Assembly (NCBI RefSeq): GCF_003369445.1
Contig: NZ_QRCU01000076.1
Location: 1-64,000 of the forward strand
Source: Arthrobacter silvisoli
Lineage (GTDB): Bacteria; Actinomycetota; Actinomycetes; Actinomycetales; Micrococcaceae
Length of the DNA: 64,000 bases
Direction of reading: 5' to 3'
In this document: positions 1 through 8,356 of the stretch, in pieces
Position numbering within the stretch: the first letter of the stretch is position 1
How the letters are laid out: each line of letters begins with the position of its first letter
Made by a program: the position numbers and the translations under genes
Notes under the pieces: model-generated
What the model saw: the letters and a program-made list of their open reading frames with translations, nothing else
Told to the model about the DNA's origin: nothing
The model's database searches: none

Positions 1-25
1 GGGCGGCACCTTGGGGGTGCCGCCC
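1..25 (-). terminator. Hairpin terminator after tctA
   Basis: A perfect 10-bp inverted repeat (GGGCGGCACC / GGTGCCGCCC) with a 5-base loop lies just downstream of the tctA stop on the minus strand. The window edge cuts off whatever follows, so a U-tract cannot be checked. Position and symmetry fit an intrinsic terminator for the tct operon, possibly bidirectional. Confidence 0.6.
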
Positions 26-58
26 GCCGTCGTTTGTTTAACGTGAGCCGGAGTCCGC

Positions 59-1588
59 TTACGCGTGGATCTGGTCCTCCACGTGCAGTGTGCCTGGCTT
101 CTGCGGGCCGAACTTGCGCCACAGGCGGATGAAGAGCGGCAGGGCAAGCAGCACGACGACCAGGATGTAGACGACCACGGCCACCGGCTCGTTGAAGAGG
201 CCGGAGATGTCGCCGGCGCTCAGCTGCAGCGACTTGCGCAGCTGGCCCTCGATGCGCGGGCCAAGGATGAGGCCGATGATCAGCGGAAGCACCGGGAGTC
301 CGTAGCGGCGCATCGCGAAGCCGAGGGCGCCGAGCACCAGCAGCAGCACCAGGTCGAAAGCCTGCATGTTGACCGAGAAGGCTCCGAGGGTGGCGAAGAA
401 CAGGATCCCGGCGTACAGGTACGGGCGCGGGATCTGCAGCAGCTTCGCCCAGAGCGGTGCCATGGGGAGGTTGATCAGCAACAGCAGGGTGTTGCCGATG
501 AACAGGCTCGCGATCAGGCCCCAGACCAGCACCGGCTCGTTCTCGAACAGCAGTGGACCGGGTTGGATGCCGAACTGCACCAGGGCCGCCAGCATTACGG
601 CCGCCGTCGCGTTGGTCGGCAGGCCGAGCGCCAGCAGCGGGGTCAGGGTGCCGGCCGCGGAGGCGTTGTTCGCCGCTTCCGGCCCCGCAACGCCTTCGAT
701 GGCGCCATGCCCGAACTCCTCCGGGTGCTTGCTGAGCTTCTTCTCCGTCACGTAGGACAGGAAGGTGGGAACTTCCGCGCCGCCGGCAGGCATGGCGCCG
801 AAAGGGAAGCCGAAGGCGGTGCCGCGCAGCCACGGCTTCCAGGAGCGCTGCCAATCCTTCTTGCCCATCCACGGCTGTCCCACCGGGATGGTCTCGGTCT
901 TGTTCCGGCGCAGGTGGGCCGCGATCCAGAGGGCCTCGCCCACGGCGAAGATGGCCACGGCTACCACCACGATGTCGATGCCGTCCGAGAGCAGGGGAAG
1001 GCCGAACACGAGGCGCTGCTGGCCGGTCACGGGGTCCAAGCCGATGAGCCCGATGCCCAGGCCCAGGCCCAGCGAAGCGAAACCGCGGACCTTGGAGGAG
1101 CCCAGCACCGCGGTGACGGTCAGCAGGCCCAGGACCATGATCGACAGGTAACTGGACGGGCCGAGGCTCACCGCGAACTTCACCACGAACGGTGCGCAGA
1201 CCGCCAGCAAGGCCGTGCCAATGGTGCCGGCCACGAAGGAACCGATGGCGGCCGTCGCCAGGGCCTGCGCGGCCCGGCCGGCCTTGGCCATTTTGTGGCC
1301 CTCGATCGCGGTGATCACGGTGGAGGATTCACCGGGGGTGTTGAGCAGGATGGAGGTGGTGGAGCCGCCGTACATGCCGCCGTAGTAGATACCGGCGAAC
1401 ATGATGAGCGCGCTGGTGGGGCCGAGATTGTAGGTCACCGGCAGGAGCAGCGCCACCGCCATGGCCGGGCCGATGCCGGGCAGCACGCCCACGGCCGTAC
1501 CCAGGAGCACGCCGATGCAGGCGTACAGCAGGTTCATGGGGGTCAGCGCCGTGCCGAAACCCTGCATGAGCAGGTTGAGGGTATCCAT
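59..1588 (-). CDS. tctA: Tripartite tricarboxylate transporter large permease TctA
   Basis: This is the large membrane subunit of a tripartite tricarboxylate transporter (TTT), which imports citrate or related carboxylates with a periplasmic-type binding protein. The 509-residue product is hydrophobic almost throughout. It carries the TctA signatures LPGIGPAMAVALLLP near the N-terminus and FGFPFGAMPAGGAEVP in the middle. I chose the ATG at 1588 (MDTLNLLMQGFG) because AGGAG precedes it and it begins one base after the tctB stop; an upstream in-frame ATG at 1633 would overlap tctB. It is the last gene of a tctC-tctB-tctA operon. The family is certain; the actual substrate is not visible from sequence. 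Confidence 0.95.
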   Translation of the reverse strand: MDTLNLLMQGFGTALTPMNLLYACIGVLLGTAVGVLPGIGPAMAVALLLPVTYNLGPTSALIMFAGIYYGGMYGGSTTSILLNTPGESSTVITAIEGHKMAKAGRAAQALATAAIGSFVAGTIGTALLAVCAPFVVKFAVSLGPSSYLSIMVLGLLTVTAVLGSSKVRGFASLGLGLGIGLIGLDPVTGQQRLVFGLPLLSDGIDIVVVAVAIFAVGEALWIAAHLRRNKTETIPVGQPWMGKKDWQRSWKPWLRGTAFGFPFGAMPAGGAEVPTFLSYVTEKKLSKHPEEFGHGAIEGVAGPEAANNASAAGTLTPLLALGLPTNATAAVMLAALVQFGIQPGPLLFENEPVLVWGLIASLFIGNTLLLLINLPMAPLWAKLLQIPRPYLYAGILFFATLGAFSVNMQAFDLVLLLVLGALGFAMRRYGLPVLPLIIGLILGPRIEGQLRKSLQLSAGDISGLFNEPVAVVVYILVVVLLALPLFIRLWRKFGPQKPGTLHVEDQIHA

Positions 1589-1589
1589 G

Positions 1590-2105
1590 TCAGAGAACTC
1601 CTGCCAGGATTCCGGCCGGGAGCTTGATGCCAAGGCCGAAGAAGAAACCGTAGAAAGTGGCCAGGGCCAAGCCCACCGAGACGAGCCCGTCCCGGATGTA
1701 GTGGCGGCTGCCGAGGGCCCAGACGCTGCCCCAGAAGAGCAGGGTGCCGGAAATGACCCAGCCCGCGGCGTCGATCAGCAGGATGTTCAGCACGAAGGCG
1801 CCCACCAGAGGCAGGACGGTCTTCCAGTCTGCCGGGTGGGTCAGGTCCACGTCTTCGCCTTCCTCGGCCTGGCCCCGGCCACCGCGCAGCACGTTGATCG
1901 CCAAGGCGGCCGCGGAGACAAGCAGCAGGACGCCAACGACCAGCGGCATGGTGCGCGGGCCCACCGGATCGGACTGCGAATACGGGGCGGCGATGCGGGA
2001 CGCGTCCAGCAGGACGACGGCGCCGGCCGCCCCGAGCAGGGCAGCGATGCCCAGCTCGGAGCGGCCTTTGCTTGCCGGGGTTCCGGCGTCGGTCTTTTGG
2101 GTCAC
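1590..2105 (-). CDS. tctB: Tripartite tricarboxylate transporter small permease TctB
   Basis: This 171-residue small membrane subunit of the TTT transporter has four or five hydrophobic segments, including LGAAGAVVLLDA, PLVVGVLLLVSAAALAINVL and FYGFFFGLGI, as expected for TctB. The start is a GTG (VTQKTDAG) whose GTGA overlaps the TGA stop of tctC, indicating translational coupling. A longer reading frame upstream would run far into tctC and is unlikely. TctB is the least conserved TTT subunit, so the assignment rests on size, topology and its place between tctC and tctA. It should form the membrane complex with TctA. Confidence 0.9.
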   Translation of the reverse strand: MTQKTDAGTPASKGRSELGIAALLGAAGAVVLLDASRIAAPYSQSDPVGPRTMPLVVGVLLLVSAAALAINVLRGGRGQAEEGEDVDLTHPADWKTVLPLVGAFVLNILLIDAAGWVISGTLLFWGSVWALGSRHYIRDGLVSVGLALATFYGFFFGLGIKLPAGILAGVL

Positions 2106-3115
2106 GCCAGCCCCAGCTTCGTCAGGACATCGGCAACCCGGGTGTCCTGTTCCTTCAGGAAGGTGCTGAATTCCTCGCCGGTGATGAAGGCATCGGTCCA
2201 GCCGTGATCCTTCAGGGCGGCCTTCCATTCATCGGTGCCGTGCATCTTGGTCAGCGCGGTCACAATGCGGTCGCGGTCGGCGTCGGAGACGCCCGGAGGT
2301 GCCACGATGCCGCGCCAGTTGGTGAATTCGAGGTCGATGCCGGATTCCTTGAAGGTGGGGGCGTCGATGCCTTCGAGCCGTTCGGCGCCGCTCACCGCCA
2401 GGACGCGGACGGAGCCGGTCTTGATCTGCTGGATGTATTCGCCGGCACCGGAAGCGGCGAAGCCGATCTTGTTGCCGAGGATAGCGGGCAGGAGGTCGCC
2501 GCCGCCGTCGAAGGAGACGAAGTTGACCTTCTTGGGGTCGATGCCCACGGCCTGGGCGAGCTGCATCGGGAGCAGGTGGTCCGGGCCGCCCGGGCTGGAG
2601 CCGCCGCCGACGGCCAGCTTGGACGGGTCCTTCTTCCAGGCGTCAACCAGTTCGCCGATGGTCTTGTAGGGGGAGTCCTTGGGGACCATGATGGCGCCCG
2701 GTTCCTGGATGAGGCGGGCCAGCGGAGTGGTGGCGGTGAGCTTGGCCTCGGACTTGTTGGTGTAGCTGGCGCCTACCACGCCCAGGCCCATCAGCATGGC
2801 CAGGTCCTTGTTGCCCTTTTCGTTGACCAGGCGGGCCAGGCCTACGGTGCCGCCGGCGCCCGCGAGGTTGAAGACCTCGACGTTGGTGGCGGTCTTAGTG
2901 TCGTTCATGACCTTGGCTGCGGTGCGGGCGGTGGTGTCGTAGCCGCCGCCGGCGGTGTTGGGGACCATGATCCGCAGTCCGGTGAGCGGACCCGAGTCCG
3001 CGGCGCTTCCGCTGGTGGCGGCGGAGCCACCGCCGCTGGTGACGCCGCAGCCGGTGGCCGCGATTGCAAGGCCTGCAGCGACGGCAATGGCGCGCAGTGC
3101 GTTCAATCGACGCAT
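2102..3115 (-). CDS. tctC: TTT-family extracytoplasmic solute-binding lipoprotein TctC
   Basis: This 337-residue binding protein delivers a carboxylate ligand to TctAB. The N-terminus is a lipoprotein signal: a basic start, a hydrophobic run and a lipobox ATGC with Cys23 as the predicted lipidated residue, followed by a Gly/Ser-rich tether. The mature part shows Bug/TctC features such as RIMVPNTAGGGYD near the N-terminus and GGGSSPGGPDHLL in the ligand loop. GAAGAGGA upstream of the ATG is a good ribosome site. It is the first gene of the operon, divergent from a CitA-type sensor kinase that probably controls it. Confidence 0.93.
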   Translation of the reverse strand: MRRLNALRAIAVAAGLAIAATGCGVTSGGGSAATSGSAADSGPLTGLRIMVPNTAGGGYDTTARTAAKVMNDTKTATNVEVFNLAGAGGTVGLARLVNEKGNKDLAMLMGLGVVGASYTNKSEAKLTATTPLARLIQEPGAIMVPKDSPYKTIGELVDAWKKDPSKLAVGGGSSPGGPDHLLPMQLAQAVGIDPKKVNFVSFDGGGDLLPAILGNKIGFAASGAGEYIQQIKTGSVRVLAVSGAERLEGIDAPTFKESGIDLEFTNWRGIVAPPGVSDADRDRIVTALTKMHGTDEWKAALKDHGWTDAFITGEEFSTFLKEQDTRVADVLTKLGLA

Positions 3116-3166
3116 TGTGTGTTCCTCTTCTCATCATCGGGGGAGTGGTTTCACGCTATGGCCTGA

Positions 3167-3182
3167 CGTGACCCCGGTCACG
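3167..3182. promoter_or_regulatory. Palindromic operator candidate between tctC and the sensor kinase
   Basis: CGTGACC-CC-GGTCACG is a perfect 7-bp inverted repeat in the 160-bp divergent promoter region. A further GGTCACG half-site lies at 3215-3221, about 40 bp away. The position between a transporter operon and its likely two-component system suggests binding by a response regulator or another local regulator. The protein that binds it is not known from sequence. Confidence 0.45.
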
Positions 3183-3277
3183 CTTGTGTTCTCAAAGATT
3201 GTTTTGTTCATTGTGGTCACGTGCCCTTGGCATCCCGCGGCCGGATAATGAAGGGAAACCACTGCCGAAGGAACCCC

Positions 3278-4996
3278 GTGCCCGAAGACGTGCCGCTGAC
3301 GCAGCCCGGCCATCCCCAGCCCGGCACCTCCCAGCCCCGCCGCCGCCGGCGCCTGTCCCTGGCCGGCCAATACCTCGTCCTGCAGCTGCTGATCGTGGCG
3401 GCAGTCCTGCTCGGGGTGATCGCGATTTCCCAGGTCCAGTCCGCAGCGACCTTCGAGCGGGTGGAGGGCCGCCGGGCGCTTTCCGTGGCCGAGTCCCTCG
3501 CCGCGAACCCCACCGTCCGTACGCTGATCCCGACGGCGGAACCCCGGCACGGTGCGGCCCTGCCATCGGTTGCCGAATCGGTCCGGACGGTGTCCGGCGC
3601 CAGCATCGTCATCCTGGCCAAGACGGACGGCACCATCCTTACCTCGCCGGAGGACCCCGCCGCCGTGGGCACCCCGCTCCCGCTGGGCGCCAGCACGGCC
3701 CTGCAGGGGCGGGCCTGGACGGGGGCCATGGACATGGGCGGCAGCCTTTCCCTGATGGCCCACGTTCCCGTGCTCGACGACGGCGGACGTACGGTGGGCA
3801 TCGTCGCCGTCGGACGCCAGTACCCTTCCGTGCTGGAACGCTTCGGTGAGACGGTGCCCGATCTGCTCGTGTACCTGGGCGTGTCCCTCGCGCTGGGCGC
3901 GGCCGGCTCGCTGCTGCTGTCCCGCCGCGTCAAGCGGCAAACCTTCGGCCTGGAGCCGGGCGAGATCGCCGGCCTGGTGGAGCACCGCGAGGCCATCCTG
4001 CACGGCGTGAAGGAAGGCGTGATCGCCCTGGACCCGCAGGAACGGATCACCGTGGCCAATGAAAGCGCCCGGGAGTTCCTGGGCCTGCCGGAAGATTGCG
4101 TGGGCCGCAGCCTCGGCGAGCTCGGGGTGCAGCGGCAGCTCCGTGAGGACCTCACCACCGAGCAGCCCGAGCCGGACCGCCTGCTTCTGGTGGGGGAGCG
4201 GCTGGTGGTCCTGAACCGCAAGCCCGTGATGTCCCGGGGCAGGGTGATCGGCTCCGTGACCACCCTGCGCGACCGCACCGAGCTGTCCTCGCTGGAGAAG
4301 GAACTGGGCCGCACGCGCAGCACCACGGATACCCTCCGCGCCCAGACCCACGAATTCGCCAACCAGCTGCACACGATTTCCGGGCTCATCCAGCTGGGCG
4401 AGTTCGACGAGGTGGTCACCTTCGTGGACGGCGTGAGCCTCAGCCGCAACAAGCTTTCGGACGATATCACCTCCCGCATCCACGACCCCGCGCTTGCCGC
4501 CCTGCTGATTGCCAAGAGCAGCCTTGCCAGCGAACGGAACGTGTCCCTGGAGCTGGATGCCGCTTCCGGATTGGAAAAGGTGGATGAGGAGCTTTCACGC
4601 GACCTGACCACCGTCGTCGGGAACCTGGTGGACAATGCCATTGACGCCGCTGCCATGGACGCCGACGGCGGTGCAGTGAATGCTGCTGGCGGCTCCGCGG
4701 ATGGCAAAGTCAGTATCAGGCTCGTCGAGGAGGCAGGCAAGGTGACCGTCACCGTGCGGGACTCCGGTCCCGGCGTCGCGCCCGTCGAACGGGAGGACAT
4801 CTTCCGGCGAGGCTACAGCACCAAGGCGTCCGACAGCGACGGCGGCCGCGGCTTCGGACTGCCCCTGACCCGGCTGGTGTGCCTGCGCCGCGGCGGGGAC
4901 GTGGAGGTCCACGACGACGGCGGCGCGGTCTTCACCGCGACGCTGCGGCGCTCGCCCGGCAAGGCGGACACGGAGGAGGGAAGCCCGAACGCATGA
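3278..4996 (+). CDS. CitA/DcuS-family sensor histidine kinase
   Basis: This membrane sensor kinase is of the carboxylate-sensing CitA/DcuS class. A first transmembrane helix (LVLQLLIVAAVLLGVIAI) is followed by an extracytoplasmic PDC-type sensor of about 130 residues, a second helix (VYLGVSLALGAAGSLLL), a cytoplasmic PAS domain, and a short dimerisation helix with phospho-acceptor His358 in THEFANQLHTISGL. The HATPase domain shows N box NLVDNAIDAA, DSGPGV and the G-rich GRGFGLPL. I prefer the GTG at 3278 because GAAGGA lies five bases upstream; an ATG at 3248 is possible. The stop overlaps the next gene's start (ATGA). Divergence from tctCBA suggests it senses the TTT substrate. Confidence 0.92.
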   Translation: MPEDVPLTQPGHPQPGTSQPRRRRRLSLAGQYLVLQLLIVAAVLLGVIAISQVQSAATFERVEGRRALSVAESLAANPTVRTLIPTAEPRHGAALPSVAESVRTVSGASIVILAKTDGTILTSPEDPAAVGTPLPLGASTALQGRAWTGAMDMGGSLSLMAHVPVLDDGGRTVGIVAVGRQYPSVLERFGETVPDLLVYLGVSLALGAAGSLLLSRRVKRQTFGLEPGEIAGLVEHREAILHGVKEGVIALDPQERITVANESAREFLGLPEDCVGRSLGELGVQRQLREDLTTEQPEPDRLLLVGERLVVLNRKPVMSRGRVIGSVTTLRDRTELSSLEKELGRTRSTTDTLRAQTHEFANQLHTISGLIQLGEFDEVVTFVDGVSLSRNKLSDDITSRIHDPALAALLIAKSSLASERNVSLELDAASGLEKVDEELSRDLTTVVGNLVDNAIDAAAMDADGGAVNAAGGSADGKVSIRLVEEAGKVTVTVRDSGPGVAPVEREDIFRRGYSTKASDSDGGRGFGLPLTRLVCLRRGGDVEVHDDGGAVFTATLRRSPGKADTEEGSPNA

Positions 4997-5697
4997 ACCA
5001 CGCCCAAACGATCAGGGTCCTGGTGGTCGACGACGACTTCATGGTGGCCAAGGTGCATTCGGGCTTCGTCCGGCAGCTTCCCGGCTTCGAAGTGGTGGGC
5101 GCGGCGCACACCGGCGCCCAGGCGGTGGCCGAGGCCAGGCGGCTGCAGCCGGACCTGGTGCTCCTGGACATCCACCTGCCGGACATCAACGGCTTGGAAC
5201 TGCTGCAGCAACTGCGCGACGTGGTGCCCGAACTGGACGTGCTGGTAATCAGCGCCGCCCGCGAAGTGGAAACCGTGCGACGGGCGCTGCGCGGGGGGAT
5301 CGTGCACTACTTGATGAAGCCGTTCTCAGCTGACGACCTGCACGAACGGCTCGAGCACTACCGGCAGAGCTACCGGGCCCTCTCGCCGGGCTCGGCAGGC
5401 GGGACGGCCGAGCAGGCCGACGTGAACCGGGTCTTCGGCCTGGGCGGGAGCTCGCGTCCGCTGCCCAAGGGCTTCAGCGCCGAAACCCTGCGGCTGGTGG
5501 AGGAGCTGCTCCGCAGGACCGCAGGCGCGTCCGCCGACGCGGACCTGTCCGCCACCGAGGCCGCCGACTCCCTGGGCACCTCGAGGGTCAGCGCCCGCCG
5601 CTACCTTGAGTACCTCGTGGAGGAGGGCCGGGCCGTGGTGCAGCTGCGGTACGGCGGGATCGGCAGGCCTGAGCGCCGTTACAGGTGGCAGGGCTGA
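4993..5697 (+). CDS. CitB/DctR-family response regulator
   Basis: This 234-residue response regulator partners the preceding kinase. The receiver domain has acidic residues in VLVVDDDF, phospho-acceptor Asp59 in LLDIHLPDING and Lys in HYLMKPFSADDL. After a variable linker, the C-terminus (residues about 170-234) is a winged HTH of the CitT type (AADSLGTSRVSARRYLEYL). Its ATG overlaps the kinase stop in an ATGA. CitB-type regulators usually activate carboxylate transporter operons, so the divergent tct operon is the expected target. The specific ligand and binding site are inferences. Confidence 0.93.
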   Translation: MNHAQTIRVLVVDDDFMVAKVHSGFVRQLPGFEVVGAAHTGAQAVAEARRLQPDLVLLDIHLPDINGLELLQQLRDVVPELDVLVISAAREVETVRRALRGGIVHYLMKPFSADDLHERLEHYRQSYRALSPGSAGGTAEQADVNRVFGLGGSSRPLPKGFSAETLRLVEELLRRTAGASADADLSATEAADSLGTSRVSARRYLEYLVEEGRAVVQLRYGGIGRPERRYRWQG

Positions 5698-5725
5698 ACC
5701 TTTTCCGGGATTTTCCGGGCCGGGG

Positions 5726-5752
5726 TGTCACAGACCGGGCGTGGCCGGTGTC
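5726..5752 (+). promoter_or_regulatory. ECF41-type promoter upstream of the CMD gene
   Basis: TGTCACA (5726-5732), a 16-base spacer and TGTC (5749-5752) closely match the ECF41 promoter pattern, TGTCACA-N16-CGTC, with one mismatch in the -10 element. It lies about 40 bases before the CMD start. ECF41 factors typically transcribe the operon holding their own gene, so this is probably autoregulatory. Confidence 0.65.
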
Positions 5753-5794
5753 TTCATGCTGCAAGGCAAGGAAACCGAACCCGCAGGAGGAATC

Positions 5795-6388
5795 ATGACC
5801 ACCCGGATCCCCGCCGCAGAAATCACCGGCCTCTACGGCTCCCTCATCAAGAAGTTCAGCGCAAAGATGTTCGGCAAGGTACCGGAGTCGCTGGGCGTCA
5901 TGTGGCACAACCCGGCCGTGCTGAAGGCATCCATGGGTATGGGCCAGAAACTGCAGAAGTGGAACAGCTGTGACGAGTCGCTGAAGTCCTACGCCCACAT
6001 GGCCGTGGCCTCCCTGATCGGCTGCACCTGGTGCCTGGACTTCAACTACTTCATGGCCCACAACCGCGGCCTCGACCTGGAGAAGGCGCAGCAGATCCCT
6101 CGCTGGCGCGAATCCGGCGTCTTCACGCCGCTGGAACGCGACGTCCTGGAATACGCCGAAGCCATGAGCACCACCCCCGTGGAAGTCACCGACGAGCTCG
6201 CCGCCAGGCTGCTTGACCAGCTCGGCGCGGCGGCTCTGGTGGAGCTCACGAGCGTGATCGGCTACGCCAACCTCACCACCCGCGGCAACGTCGCGCTCGG
6301 CATTGAGTCCGAGGGCTTCTCGGACTCGTGCGGGCTGAAGCCCCTCGCGGTGCCGGGCCTCTCGCGGTCCCAAGCGGTCGCGGGGTAG
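5795..6388 (+). CDS. Carboxymuconolactone decarboxylase/AhpD-family protein paired with an ECF41 sigma factor
   Basis: This 197-residue protein of the CMD/AhpD fold has the redox-type motif CTWC (Cys77, Cys80) followed by a downstream His in FMAHNRG, as in peroxidase-like AhpD members. The ATG at 5795 is set by a strong AGGAGG at 5785-5790. It sits directly upstream of an ECF41 sigma factor gene (1-base gap) and behind an ECF41 promoter. CMD genes are one of the classic partner classes of ECF41 (carboxymuconolactone decarboxylases, oxidoreductases, epimerases). The physiological substrate is unknown for this family; a role in redox or thiol stress is an inference. Confidence 0.88.
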   Translation: MTTRIPAAEITGLYGSLIKKFSAKMFGKVPESLGVMWHNPAVLKASMGMGQKLQKWNSCDESLKSYAHMAVASLIGCTWCLDFNYFMAHNRGLDLEKAQQIPRWRESGVFTPLERDVLEYAEAMSTTPVEVTDELAARLLDQLGAAALVELTSVIGYANLTTRGNVALGIESEGFSDSCGLKPLAVPGLSRSQAVAG

Positions 6389-6389
6389 C

Positions 6390-7298
6390 GTGGCCGGTAT
6401 GCGCAGCTCCGGCACCACCGACGGCCTGGATCTCTTCGTCACCCACCGCAGCCTGCTCTTCACCGTGGCCTACGAGATGCTCGGCTCCGCCGCCGACGCC
6501 GAGGACGTGGTGCAGGAAGCCTGGCTCCGGTGGGCGGGCCTGGAACCCGAAGCCCGGGCGGAAGTGCGCGAGCCGCGGTCCTACTTCGTCCGCATCGTCA
6601 CGCGCCAGGCGCTCAACCGGCTGCGCACGCTGAGCCGGCGGCGGGAAGAATACGTGGGGGAGTGGCTGCCCGAGCCGCTGCTCACGGTGCCGGATGTCGC
6701 CGAGGATGTCGAGCTGGCCGAGAGTGTTTCCATCGCCATGCTCACGGTGCTCGAATCGCTTGCCCCGGTGGAGCGGGCGGTCTTCGTCCTGCGTGAAGTC
6801 TTTGACGCGCCCTACGAGGAGATTGCCGAGGCGGTGGGGAAGTCGACGGCGGCCGTGCGGCAGATCTCCAGCCGCGCCCGCTCCCATGTGGCGGCCCGGC
6901 GCCCCCGCATGCAGGTGGACCGCACCGAGCAGCAGGCCGTCGTCGAACGGTTCCTGGCGGCCGTCACCACCGGGGACGTGCAGGGGCTGATGGACGTCCT
7001 GGCTCCGGACGTGGTCCTCATCGCCGACGGCGGCGGAGTGGCGCAGGCGGTACGGGTGCCGGTGTACGGCGCGAAGAAGGTGGCCAACCTGCTACGGCCC
7101 TTCCCGCAGTGGGCGGTCAGCCCGCACATTGGCCTGGTCTGGCTCAACGGTGGCCTGGGCATCCGGATCGACGACGAAGCAGGCGGCCCGTCGCTCATCA
7201 GCGTGGTGGTGGAGGACGGGCGGGTCGCCCGGATCTTCGCCATGCGCAACCCGGACAAGCTGGGCCGTTTGGCGGAGGAAACCCTGCTGGCGCGCTAG
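6390..7298 (+). CDS. sigJ: ECF41-family RNA polymerase sigma factor (SigJ-like)
   Basis: This 302-residue ECF sigma factor has region 2 (residues about 10-80, DAEDVVQEAWLRW), region 4 (about 110-165, PYEEIAEAVGKSTAAVRQ) and a C-terminal SnoaL-like extension. The ECF41 landmarks are all present: WLPEPL in the linker, a DGGG motif in the extension and NPDKL near the C-terminus. In this family the extension acts as an internal regulator in place of a separate anti-sigma factor. The start is GTG 6390 or ATG 6399; neither has a strong ribosome site, and coupling to the preceding CMD gene is likely. The CMD-sigJ pair is a canonical ECF41 locus. Confidence 0.93.
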   Translation: MAGMRSSGTTDGLDLFVTHRSLLFTVAYEMLGSAADAEDVVQEAWLRWAGLEPEARAEVREPRSYFVRIVTRQALNRLRTLSRRREEYVGEWLPEPLLTVPDVAEDVELAESVSIAMLTVLESLAPVERAVFVLREVFDAPYEEIAEAVGKSTAAVRQISSRARSHVAARRPRMQVDRTEQQAVVERFLAAVTTGDVQGLMDVLAPDVVLIADGGGVAQAVRVPVYGAKKVANLLRPFPQWAVSPHIGLVWLNGGLGIRIDDEAGGPSLISVVVEDGRVARIFAMRNPDKLGRLAEETLLAR

Positions 7299-8230
7299 TG
7301 GATCCAGCTCCGTGATTCTTCGATTTCCCGCGCCACCTGGCCGGCAATTTCCACGAAACTGCTGGCCGCCGCACCCTGCTTGCGTCGCTTGTGCCAGGCG
7401 ACTCCTACGGTCCGCGGAGTGACCTTCTCCACCGGGAGCATGGTGATTCCCGGGCGGTGGGGGTCCACGGACAGCAACGGCAGGACGGCGCAACCGTAGC
7501 CGTCGGCAGTGAGGCTGAGGATGGTTCCGTTGTGGTTGCTCCGGAAGATGACCTGCTTGCTGAGTTGCGGGCGGCCCAGCCGCGTCTCGATTTGATGCAC
7601 ATCACGCATTTGCCCGTAGGCAATCAGGGGAAGGCCTGCGAGGTCGTCTGTGGAGACCGGTGTTGTCCTTGCCGCCAGCGGGGAGTCGTTTGAAACCACC
7701 AGCACGAAGGGGTCATCAAGAAGATTGACCGCTTCGAAGGGGCCGTCGGTCATCGGAAACACCACGAAGGTCAGGTCCAAGTCCCCGGTTTCGACCATCC
7801 CGAGAAGTTCTTCGTCGTCATCCGATTCGGTCAGGACGACCTGGACCCGGGGGAAGCGTTCGGCGAAAAGCCTGAGGGCCCGCGGAAGGATCCGAACGCT
7901 GATGCTCTCGTAGCATCCGACCCGCAACGTCCCCGCTTCGCCTCTGTTCAGCGCGGACAAATCGTCCAAGGCGCTCTCCAGGCGCGAGTGGATTGCCTCG
8001 GCGTGGTCAACCAGGATCCTGCCCGCCGGCGTGAGGGCAACCACGCGCACGCCTGACCGATCGATGAGGCGGTGGCCCACGATCTGCTCGAGCCGGCCGA
8101 TCTGTTGGCTGACCGCCGATTGCGTATACCCCAGGGATCGCGCTGCCGCGGTGAACGAACGGGTCCGGCCGACCTCTGCCAATGCGATGAGGTGCCGGAG
8201 GTCCAACTGGCTGAGCGGTGACTTGTCCAC
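7295..8230 (-). CDS. LysR-family transcriptional regulator
   Basis: This 311-residue LTTR has an N-terminal winged HTH (residues about 10-65, SFTAAARSLGYTQSAVSQQI) and a LysR substrate-binding domain (about 90-300). It is convergent with sigJ, the stop codons overlapping by four bases, and divergent from the Fe(II)/2OG oxygenase at 8357 across a 126-bp AT-rich gap. That arrangement is typical for an LTTR controlling its divergent neighbour, so it probably regulates the oxygenase and the linked binding protein. Its co-inducer is unknown. Confidence 0.92.
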   Translation of the reverse strand: MDKSPLSQLDLRHLIALAEVGRTRSFTAAARSLGYTQSAVSQQIGRLEQIVGHRLIDRSGVRVVALTPAGRILVDHAEAIHSRLESALDDLSALNRGEAGTLRVGCYESISVRILPRALRLFAERFPRVQVVLTESDDDEELLGMVETGDLDLTFVVFPMTDGPFEAVNLLDDPFVLVVSNDSPLAARTTPVSTDDLAGLPLIAYGQMRDVHQIETRLGRPQLSKQVIFRSNHNGTILSLTADGYGCAVLPLLSVDPHRPGITMLPVEKVTPRTVGVAWHKRRKQGAAASSFVEIAGQVAREIEESRSWIH

Positions 8231-8356
8231 TATCCCATCATATAAGCGATTTTAATGAATAGAACAAATAATCAGTGTTTGCCCTAATAATGTGACCCGC
8301 GCCATGCTTGTGGAGTACCGATTTCCCCCTGAATTTCCAATGAAGGAGTACTTCCC
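8231..8356. promoter_or_regulatory. Divergent promoter region, LysR / 2OG oxygenase
   Basis: This 126-bp gap is strikingly AT-rich (about 8236-8293) compared with the rest of the window, with TAATAAT-like and TATAAG-like stretches. It separates the divergent LysR and oxygenase genes and should hold both promoters and the LysR site. AAGGAG at 8343-8348 serves the oxygenase ATG. No single T-N11-A box stands out. Confidence 0.5.

Noticed and set aside
65..1627. A 520-codon plus-strand open frame opposite tctA
   Set aside because: It is the antisense shadow of a clear TctA permease; its translation is Gln/His/Gly-rich and matches no family style.
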